Made by a program: the position numbers and the translations under genes
Part shown: positions 33,738 to 43,079 of the stretch, one piece after another
How the letters are laid out: every line of letters starts with the position of its first letter
How positions within the stretch are numbered: position 1 is the first letter of the stretch
From: Dermacentor variabilis
Lineage: Eukaryota > Arthropoda > Arachnida > Ixodida > Ixodidae
Direction of reading: 5' to 3'
DNA: 64,000 nucleotides
Assembly (NCBI RefSeq): GCF_050947875.1
Contig: NC_134572.1
Span: 155,269,105 to 155,333,104 of the forward strand
The notes under the pieces: generated by a model
What the model saw: only the letters and a program-made list of their open reading frames with translations
Database searches by the model: none
Told to the model about the DNA's origin: nothing

Positions 33738-35895
33738 TCCCAACATCCTTTACATGGTATCTGCACGTTTCAAAATAATGCGCCATCGTCGCTTTAGCAG
33801 CCCAAGTGCGTGTTCCAGTACATGGCGCCCTGAACTGTGTAAAACGGTAAATGACTCCTGTTCCTTAGAGAGTGCCACTGTACAGCCTTTTAAAATCCAT
33901 GGCAAACATGGGTATGCAGGGTCACCAAGCAGCATAAATGGTATCTGGAAGCCGCGCAGGATTCTGTCTCCCTGTGGCAGCAAGTCGTCGCTCCTCCGGT
34001 ACATGTTGGACAATTTCAGCATTGTGACATCATGCGCTGATCCAGGCTCGTTGCAAATGATGCTGCGAAACCTGAAAAATAAGGCTTGATTTTGATCATG
34101 CTTTATTTTGTACATGAGGTTTTAAGATACGCCAGGCTTTGTGATCTTATCTAATATAATCGCACTAACATGGGGAAGTGTTCAGCTATGCATGAGAACA
34201 ACTAAGACAAAAATTCATCGTATCAAACACGCAACAGTTGCATGACTTTGTACAGAAATCGCTGAGTAAATATCGCACCTAGTATAGCAAAAGCCCTTAG
34301 CTGTATATTAGTTGAAGATGCAAGTCATGGTCATCCACAGCAGCCGTCATGGTATAAAGTCATTCATATTTAGAGTAAACAAGGTTGTCAAGCCCTTTCT
34401 TGAGAAGGTGGGTGCAGTGACTTGCACAAAATGTGAGCTAAACGGCATGTTGCTGCAATACTCTTAGCATTTTATGTTAGATTTACGCTGATATATGAAT
34501 AACTACAGCACTTAAAAACTATATTTCTTTGTCTAGGTGCCTTAGGTATAGAAACAACAGCTAAAACAGACTTACTGGACTCTGTCATCCATGATGGCTT
34601 GCACATTGCACGAGGTCCAGCCCTTCCTGTTTACGAAGTCTCCTTAGCCTTTTTGCGGGGCAGTTGTTGGGATATGTGTCCCATCAATCGCCCCGAAAAT
34701 TTCAGGCAAGTAGCACTTGAGCTAAAAGCTTGTGGCTATTGCTGTGGCTTCATGTGCTGATGGTTGCATTATGAATGTCATCAAGTAATTCTCGGTAAGT
34801 GAATAATAAAACATGTAAAAATACTTTTTTGCAGTAGTTTTGTGGACGCCAAATTCATTTGGAACATTCTTGTACTCACAACAACTAGCTAGCTTGTACA
34901 ATGCAATGACCACCCTCTTTTCCAGGTACGAGGTAGCTCTCACCCAGCCACATTTAGGTGACATATAATTTCTCATGAGAGAGACAATAAGCTCATAAAA
35001 TGAAGCCCGGCTCATGCGGAAATTTTCCCTCCAGTCGCTGTCTGTTACTTCTCCTAAGACGATGCGACGCCACCATTCATGACGTTTTGTTTTTGCCAGG
35101 AAAGAACGCTTGCGCCGCTCCTTCTGTAAGGGATCTGTAAAATAGTGAACGAATAAACGAGCGGGAACACTGCAAGCATTTCTACATATTTCTAAGTCAA
35201 ACATGCGGTGTTCTCCACAGGGAAGTACAGTGTGGATTGTTACTTCTATTGAATTTTTTTGTTGACCACAGTCAAAGCTTGTAGGACATATAAAAGCATG
35301 CACAGAACGCTAACGTTTCCTTACAATTATTGAGTAGTGAAACGGGTTAACGAAATAACACGTCCTACAAAACGTCGCTAGTACTTGGCAAGGAAATAAC
35401 AATAAAAAATAATACCATGTTGGCAAAAGATGCGGTTTACATAGATGGAGGAGTAATGCCAGTAGATCGTTAACACAATTGCTGCGTTCACAGCAGCGTA
35501 GAAATGGGCCAAACCATTTTTTACAGTATAACGCTGGCTTCAATTTTAGTGCATCAAATCGACCAAGGCACGTGCAGGTTACGAAAGAATCATATTTCCA
35601 ACTCATGATGTTATAAGTCTTTTATTTTGTTTTTGAAGAACACGCAATTCGCGTAAACAAGAGTGGTCCACATAATTAGGACGTTTTTCTTACCTTGCAT
35701 CAGCGCCAATCCGCTGAGAGTGGACGCTGTTGTGGCACTGGCGCCAAGCTGCAAAGCTTGAGTGTGCAGCAGCCGTATTCGCCCGCAGCGTTCTTGGGCG
35801 CAAATAAGTGCTAATGCAAACCTGACCACATGCGAATTCATCCACGCAGACAAGAGAAGCAAGATCTGCAGACGCAGACACGCCCTGAAGGACAT
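33738..35895 (-). pseudogene. Harbinger/PIF (HARBI1-like) DDE transposase, three exons
   Basis: Exon 1 is 35895-35694 (...LSGLALMQ plus one base, donor GTAAGA). Exon 2 is 35134-34576 (DPLQKERRKRSFLAKTKRHE, FRMSRASFYELI, KTTAKKYFYMF, GAIDGTHIP, WTSCNVQAIMDDRVQ), acceptor TTTTACAG, donor GTAAGT. Exon 3 starts at 34071 (FRSIICNEPGSAHDVTM, LLGDPAYP, VLEHALGLLKRRWR), acceptor TTTTTCAG. Both splice phases join exactly in frame. The DDE residues are all present: D in GAIDGTH, D in LGDPAYP, E in VLEHALG. Exon 2 has two stops (after IATSF and after TAPQKG), and the C-terminus ends early at ADTM. Role: cut-and-paste transposition with 3-bp target duplications. Confidence 0.82.
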
Positions 35896-36340
35896 TACTC
35901 ACTCGGTGCGTATGGTATCGCCACGCAATAAAGGTCCAACTTAAGAGAAGGGAAACTGTACCTTCCCCAGTGGTCCAAAAATAAGAAGTGGCAGCGCATG
36001 GAACTTACCGGGGGGCCTAACTGATGACGCTGTTCAAACAGTAAGCGGAAGTGCAATTTTGTTTTAACGCAACATTCAATATTTCCGCCTTTTGCTGGTA
36101 GCGTACGCTGGGTACGCGCCGGGCTAACTTGCTGGCTTTCCGGCATGCCTCAGCTGCCGCGTTTTAATTGCCATAACATTAAAGAGCCTCTACTGCCGCC
36201 CATACAAACAAGGCACAAATGAATGAACAGGACGTGCGACTTTATTGGCTGAAGAAAAGCAGTGCGCCTTCTCTTACAAGAGCAGAAATAAAATTTGCAT
36301 GTCGAAATGCGCTGAAACCATTAACGGGAGCTCGTAAACT
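35896..36340. other. noncoding flank between transposase and satellite array
   Basis: Expected to hold the Harbinger promoter and right end. No inverted counterpart of the candidate left end was found. Confidence 0.4.
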
Positions 36341-38404
36341 GCTCACTTTCGTCGTCAAACATGACGGTATGATGACGAGCGACAATCAGAAGCGTAAGCG
36401 AATTGGGCAGTGCTCCACCTGTTTGTATCGGCAGTCGCCGTACCTTGCAGTGCGGAGCAATCGCGTGAGGCAAGATAGCTGCTACCGCAGTCAAAATAAT
36501 GACATGGAGTACCCGGTATTTTAGCGTTACTTCCTTTCCAACCTGCACGTTTTTTTTGTTATTTCGGGGTCCGCTAATCTGTAACTCTTACTTGGTGCCC
36601 CACATTCTGGAGCCCCACACTGCTGCCCCACAAATGGTGAAGCCCTCAATGGGTTTCAGCATTTTGCAGCCACTTTTGCAGGCCTTTCCAACCATGTGGC
36701 TATCAAGTTCATACACTTCTGACCATGTAATCACGTGTGGTGGCCTCCGTTCATGCCACATCACGGCCGATGAAGGCCCACAAGAATAATTTGCCCACGG
36801 CTTCAGCAGTATAGGTAGAACGGGGAGAGCACCAATTTCAGTGGATTTAAATTGGGAGACTGTCACGGTGTGGACTGCAGGAGCAGATGGTTACCTCAAG
36901 AGACTGTCGCCCATGCAGCTGACCAAGTCTCCACATCCAAGAAACATTACACGGCGACCATTGTTAAATGAGACTCTGCATTCAATCACCGCATGAGGCT
37001 CAGACAATACACTGTACATTGGCTATGAGCCACGTGAAAACACTGGCCATTCACGCACTACACGTCGCTTGCAGCTCATTCAGCTACCTGACTTCAGGCA
37101 CAGTGCTGGCCTACGTCGCATATGGCGTTCTAGTAACGAGTGACAAACAGCAGCGCAAGCAGATTGAACAGTGTGCCACCTGTTTGCATTGACAGTCGCC
37201 GTGACTTGTACTTCGAATCAACTGGGTGACGCAGGCACCTCCTGCGATAGCTGACACAGCGACATGAACTACCCGGCATTCTAGCATAACCTCCTTTCCT
37301 ACTTGTACTTTTCTTTTTGTTCTTTCAGTGGCCGCCAATGTGACGACCACACTTGGTGCCCCACCTGCTCTCATTATGGACGTTGTCTGTTTTGTGGGAA
37401 TCACCATTTTGCAGCCACTTTTCCAGGCCTTTCCACCCATGTGGATATCAACTTCATACACTTCAAACCAAGTAATCATGTATGATAAGCTCCGTTCACG
37501 CGAAATCGCGGCCAAAGAAGACCACAAGCACACTTTACCCACGGCTGCAGCAGGAAAGGAAGAACAGGGAGCACCAATCACAGTAGCTGTAAACAGATTG
37601 TCTGTGTCGCTGTGAGGACAGCAGAAACAGGTACTTACTTCGAGAGGCCGTTGCCCAATGCAATTGACCAGGCCGCCACATCCGAGAAATGTAACACGCA
37701 GACATGGCCACATGGGGCATCATTGAAAGGCTCTGCAATCAAATCACTTCAGCATACCCTAACATAACACTCAATCTATACATTGGCACCCTACAATATA
37801 CATTGGCTCAATCCACATGACAACAGTGAGCAAACACGCACACGGGTCACTTGCGGCACATTCAACCTTCCGACAGTAGGCATAGTGCTTGCCTTCGTCG
37901 CGCATGGTAGTCTCGTAACAAGCAAAAGACAGCAGCGCAAGCAGATTGGACAGTGTGTTCCACGTGTTAGCACCGACAGTCATCGTTGAAGATGAGCAAC
38001 TTGCAGTGCAAAACAATCGGGTGACGCAAGCATCTGCTGCCGCAGGTAACACTACTGTATGGAGTGTCCGGTACTTTAGCGTTACCTCCTTTCCAACCTG
38101 CACGTTTCTTTTTGTTTCGTTTGTCACAACTGTATAAATCACACTTGGTGCCCCAGATTCTCTGAATAAGGGCATGGTCGGTTTTGTGGGCATTACTATT
38201 TTGCATCCACTTTCACAGGCCTTTCTACACATGTGGATATGAATTTCATACACATAGAACCATGTAATCATGTATGAGAGTATCCGTTGACGCCAAATTA
38301 TGGTCGAGGAAGGCCACAAGCAAAGTTTGCACACGGAAGCAGCAGGAAAGCACGGAAAGGGGAGCACCAACCATGGTGCGTGTAAATTCGCAGTCTACGG
38401 GCGG
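36341..38404 (-). repeat. satellite-like tandem units of 745-792 bp (right array, inverted)
   Basis: The landmark ATTTTGCA(G/T)CCACTTT starts at 36661, 37406 and 38198 (spacing 745 and 792 bp). In each copy TTACCTCCTTTCCAACCTGCACG-like sequence follows the same order. The units correspond to those at 23.3-24.3 kb on the other strand. Copies are perhaps 25-30 percent diverged. A 200-codon frame is open on the minus strand in two copies, but the plus strand is also widely open. Confidence 0.87.
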
Positions 38405-39381
38405 TATAACTTAAAACTATTGCACACTTTTCTATTCCAATTCTGCGATCAACCCCCCCCCCCTACTCCCCCGATTGGTAAAAAACTTTGTTCGACCACC
38501 CCCACTTCATCTGCCTATCACGCGACGTCAAGGAAGCCGCGATAGCTCCCCATTTGATATGACGTGCACACACTCTTTATGCACGATTTAATCGAACAAA
38601 AGAAAAGTAGTTATTTTCATTCCACACCTTTTCGACATTAGATCTCGTCTATTGGTCAAAAATTTTCGTGCTGCACCCACTTCACCTGCCTGTCACGCGA
38701 CGTCACAAAACCGCAAAACCTCGCCGCGTCAAAGTGACGTGTATGCGTGAAACATGGAATAATAGGCCGAACAAAACTTAACTTTCTTCTGAATAGCCGC
38801 AGCCGTTCCTAAAGGAATAAAACATGGCTGCCGCCGATCGTTCACGCACCGGCTACTCGCACAGCCGGAGAGCATAGATTTATTTGCGTATAATAAAAAC
38901 TTCTGCGTGGCCGTGTAACGTTTTGGAGCAATTTCGGCCCGTTTACGACCTCGTTCTGACAACTCTTCCTTGCTGAGGATCCGTTCTAGCGTCTATCTTA
39001 AGCTTCCGTTGGATGTCGCTGCGATTTTCGATCAGCCACCGCAAGCGAAGTAAGGGAAAGCGGAGGCATTGCAGACGCCGACACCCCCCTCGTCATACGG
39101 TTATCAATTATCACTGCAGTGGCTCAGCTCCATCGAATCCCTCTCCACTTGAGCGTGTTTCTCGCCTCTTGTCAGCCAATTAGATAAGACAAACCGCTCA
39201 GTGTAGGGAATGTGATTCGTTCTTCAGGCTAACAAGTGTTACCTCCTATGAACGAGGAGTGCGTTTGATTGGTCCTTTCAGACAACCCGTCGGGTGACTG
39301 CCCGGTGCTTGCGTCGGCGGTTACGCAAATTTGACGTCAGGAGATTGGAATAAAAACATATTGGAACAGTATTACGTTATA
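38405..39381. mobile_element. MITE of about 977 bp inserted in the satellite array
   Basis: Ends form an imperfect inverted repeat of about 43 bp: left TATAACTTAAAACTATTGCA, right (reverse complement) TATAACGTAATACTGTTCCA, both followed by a TTTT-TATTCCAAT-like core. The satellite sequence flanking it is continuous when the element is removed. Inside, a 177-bp stretch containing ATTGGT, CCCACTTCA and CTGCCTaTCACGCGACGTCA is duplicated (from 38474 and 38651). No coding capacity. Superfamily not assigned. Confidence 0.75.
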
Positions 39382-39560
39382 GGGTCCTATGTCACTGTGC
39401 GGACAGTAGGAGCAGGTGCTTGCCTCGAGAAACTGTTTCCGAACGCAACTGACCAGGCTCCCACATAGTACAAACGTCCCACGCTGACAAGTACCAAGTT
39501 GGGCAGCAGCGAAACCAGGTGCTGCAATCAATCACTTCAATGTAGCTTGTGCTAAAACAC
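39382..39560 (-). repeat. satellite unit, remainder beyond the MITE
   Basis: CTATGTCACTGTGCGGACAG and GACCAGGCTCCCACAT match the corresponding part of the copy at about 37600-37680. Similarity stops near 39560. Confidence 0.75.
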
Positions 39561-41130
39561 AGGCTGTCGAGCAACAATAGCAATCCTGAATGAGCCTAGA
39601 AAATAAATATGGGAATAAGAAAGCTTGCATTGAAGAAAGAAGCCACTCTACCTTGCAAGCACTGAAAGCCAATAACATTAACGAAAGTTAAATGCTACAT
39701 AGCACACAGCGTAGAGGTTTAAAGCAAGACAAACGCCAATGCCGCATCAGACATTTCAGGAGAGGAATTGCACATGGCAACGTACACTAGAAAATACTGC
39801 TACAGATAGGTTATGCTACGAGACAGCGACTGGTATTAAGCATGAGCAATGAATCGGTTGACCATGAATGTTTGGATGAGGAAGATGAACTATCTCTAAC
39901 AAGAATGTGGAATAAAAAAGCGTTCAATGATTCAAAAAAATTTTGCTTGTCGCAAATGGAACTTGGTAAGGCGAGGGAGCTCATTAAAGAAGGGCAAGCT
40001 GGCGGAACTCTGTTGGCCAGCATCGTCTGTGCTTGTTTTCAGGTTGCAGGTACATCTCAAGACACAGAACTTTTGATGTTGAGGTAGCTGGGTGACTCTG
40101 GCAATATCCGTGCTGGTGTAATGATAGCGGAGGCTCTCTTCACTCTTGACACAGTCGTCCGTAGATTTCATATCTCATCTAAATACTTCTGGATTGGCTT
40201 CTTTGTTCGTGGTGTAAAGCCTTTCGCATTCGGCTCCTGCCGCTTTATGTTGGTGAAGATGCGGGCTCCTGTAATGACCAAGATGGACGTGGCGCCGACT
40301 CTGTTGGGGTCGAACAGTGACACATGAGATACAGAATTCATTATCCAAACTCATGTATGTTTTCTTTTACGTTCGAAGCAATTGTGCTGAACTGCAAATA
40401 TGCACAAACGTTCATATCATCTGCTACAAACAAATGACATTTATCTCGAGACTAGCAAGGCGATACAGCATATATCAAGAATATTTATTTCTCAAACAGG
40501 TGTTGTTTACCTTTTAGTAGCAGCCAAAGTCCACACAATGACCTTGTTGTAGCACGTAGCAGCTTTTGTTTAGTGCATGTAGTGTGTTTCTGTATACTGG
40601 TGCCGTCCTCATTACTGTATGTTTGGAACAGAAATTTTGACTGCATCAGAAATTTAATAACCACAATTTTGCTATATAAGATGCGAAATGACGTGACATG
40701 TACATTGTAATGGTTTGTGATTACAGAACACACGCAAATGTGCACTGTTCAAGGGTGCTTAAGCAGTATGGTAAATAAATATTGTTACTCTCCTTAAAAT
40801 TTGTCTGCCTAACTACAATGCATGTCAACAGTTCAAGTAATATTAGGACCACAAAGGAGAACATTTGTGCGCTCGTTTATCCACTAGAAGAGATCAAACT
40901 CCTGGTTTCACAAGCAAATAGATGAAAGGCATAAAGCTATTATAAATGATGCATTTTTTTCTGCATGAACGTGATGAACAGCTTCACTACAGCAAAAAGA
41001 AGTGTCCTGAGGTAAGCCAAACTGAACAGCATGAACATTTGGAACCAACAGATACGAAATATGGGTGCGTTATCTTGCGTGAAACTTATTAGGAACGGCC
41101 TGCAGAGGTGACGGCATGCAAAGTTTTCTC
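39561..41130. other. unclassified; possible exon-like pieces
   Basis: A frame at 39842-40087 (SKKFCLSQMELGKARELIKE inside) and one at 40121-40327 are not recognised. A plausible 3' splice site TGTGCTTGTTTTCAG ends at 40042. Could be a decayed gene or transposon; no function is proposed. Confidence 0.3.
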
Positions 41131-41484
41131 AGCCAGCTGCAGCTCCGAGCGTGGCGAGCTTCCCCGAAGCGACCATTGAAGCTTTCACCACCTGCCAAGG
41201 TGACTTTTCTCGTACGGACGACGATGTGCCGCGTCAACACCCTTCGGCGCCGCTATGACTAAACGCGGTCGGCGGACCAAGCATTGTTCGTGGATTCGTG
41301 GTGTCCGCTGTTTGAAGCTGTAGAGCCCCTGGAAGATATATTGCGCGGCCGTCTCACAGGGCTTAGAAGTCATTGACGGACGCTGTGGCCATTGTCTGCG
41401 GGGTCAACCCTGGGATGAAGAAGCGCCTGCCCGGACCAAGCCCCATGTCACCAAGAATCCACTCACGTCGGCGTGGTCAGTAAA

Positions 41485-41880
41485 AATTGTAGGAAGGATA
41501 AGCTTCGCCTTCATGAGTGGAATGCGATAGCATCATCGCACCCTGTTCGCGCGGCCCACTCAAAACGATCTATGCGAGCCAAACGTCGTGATCGGCACGG
41601 ACAGCCGGGCCGCGACAAGCCATGAAGGCGGACGCGATCATGGGGCGAGTGGTGCACCACGTGTCGGGGAAGCGCCGTACATTGCGAGGACGGGTCTTCT
41701 GTCTTTGCCGCAAGATGGCTCTGCGTGTGCGCAGAAGAAATGTAGCGGAAACGTACTTCGCTACTCGTGCAACTGCGACTTCTCTATTTTACATGCTCAT
41801 AATTACCGATATACACCGCAGTATAGCTTTCTATGGCACGTTCCTAAGGCAACACCACATTCACTAGAGGCGCTTTTGTC
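41485..41880. mobile_element. probable short insertion in LINE-E leader (SINE or MITE)
   Basis: TAGGAAGGATAAGCTTCGCC through CCGCAGTATAGC shows no relation to flanking LINE sequence and separates the leader from the ORF1 start. No tRNA boxes or inverted ends could be fixed. The type is a guess from context. Confidence 0.4.
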
Positions 41881-43010
41881 CCGCTTTGAAATTATAGGAC
41901 TTTACTGCCAACAGTGCCTTCAGGCGAGAGCATCTAGCAGTGTGTTTTTTTTGCATGGTGACCTGACAAGGAGGCCATATTGGCTGGAAGATTTTCGAGA
42001 GCCATTGGAGGAAGCTGGTATCATCAAGAACATCACGGGTATAGGAGCCTTCCAGATGAATCACGTCTGGCTAGTCCAGTTCCGCAGGAAGGCGAACAAG
42101 GATGCTTTGGTGAAAACGGGATGACTTCAGGTCAAGGGTGGCTTCTGCGCTGTCATTGACCCCGTCCAACAAGACGTAACCGTGAAAGCGCACTGGGTCG
42201 ACTTTGCTGGCCAAAGTGAGAGCTTTCCGCAAGCGTTGAGCAGCTTTGGCGACGTCCTTGACGTGTCGAACGACAACTGGTCCGTCGCTGGATTTGAATA
42301 TGCGACATCCACGACGATAGTTATGCGAATGAGACTTAAGGAAGGTGTTGAGCTTGATGACCTGCCTCATATTTTTGAGTTGGGAAGTGGCACCGTCCTT
42401 CTTGTGGCGCTGGGCCGGTGCCCGCTGTGTTTGAGGTGCCGCAGGCATGGACACATTCGAAGGGATTGCCAGACGCCACGCTGTGGTGTGTGCCGGGCGC
42501 TCGGACATGAAAGCAATGATCGTGCAAGGAGCTACGCTAGAGTGACTAAAGCGGTTCTCCCAACAGAAGTGCAATAGAACATAATGGACGCGGAGGAGGC
42601 CGAAAGGTCTGCCCCGAAAAGCAACAACAAGGAACGCGAAGACAAGGCCCGCGAGACGGACGCCGAGAAAGCTGGAGGAACGACACCGGACAACCGGGAC
42701 TTGACGAAGGCAACTGAGCAACGTGCCGAAATAGGCTGCACGCAAGAGCCACTGCTCTTAAGTCATGCAAGCGAAGAGGAAGACGTGAGCGACCACACCG
42801 AGATCACTACGGCCGAAGATCAAGCAGACGCTACGGGGGCGACCGTGGCACACCGGAAGCGTCCCAGAACAGGCATTCCGAAGTCGACGGAGGACAGCAC
42901 CGAAAGCAAGGTTGAACGCCTGGAGCGTCAGTGGCATTGCGTTGCTGGCGCCAAGGGTAAAAGTATGTCCTCGAAGAGCGGTCGGCGTCATCGTCACCGG
43001 TTCAGGGTCT
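41880..43010 (+). pseudogene. LINE-E ORF1 with CCHC zinc knuckle
   Basis: Pieces EEAGIIKNITGIGAFQMNHV, WLVQF, HWVDFA, VLDVSNDNWSVAGFEYATST and DLPHIFELGSGTVLLVALG lead into CLRCRRHGHIRRDC, a perfect C-x2-C-x4-H-x4-C knuckle. A second one, CGVCRALGHESNDR, has lost its last Cys. An acidic/basic charged tail follows (42584-43010) after an in-frame TAG. The protein would coat LINE RNA. At least one stop at about 42122 and the TAG at 42575 break it. Confidence 0.75.
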
Positions 43011-43079
43011 GGGATGCGATAAGTAATACCCTGGTATTCCCACTGCAGGGTAGAGCCACGGTATGCGTTGTACTGGTTA

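Larger units (their letters stand above)
24264..36340. mobile_element. Harbinger/PIF DNA transposon, large and invaded by other elements
   Basis: Two gene remnants typical of this superfamily are present: a Myb/SANT DNA-binding protein (+, first part 24536-25065, later exons 30177-30852) and a DDE transposase (-, three exons, 33740-35895). A SINE and I-like LINE-D lie inside the Myb gene, which explains its spread. The left end may be at 24266-24273, where GGCGGCGTTTACATGAATACG begins right after the satellite. No matching inverted end was found on the right, so the outer limits are uncertain. Confidence 0.6.

Noticed and set aside
33316..34089. 257-codon plus-strand gene
   Set aside because: Its second half is the antisense of the Harbinger transposase exon 3; the first half has no recognisable domain.
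37328..37615. Plus-strand protein from the satellite units
   Set aside because: Both strands of the repeat are open; no evidence of coding constraint.
37111..38370. Tandem immunoglobulin-domain exons (VQVGKEVTLxC-like phrase)
   Set aside because: The rest of the unit lacks the Trp and Y-x-C pattern of Ig domains; the phrase is probably coincidence.
42182..42577. Cellular zinc-finger gene
   Set aside because: The CCHC knuckle and its order before an endonuclease identify LINE ORF1.
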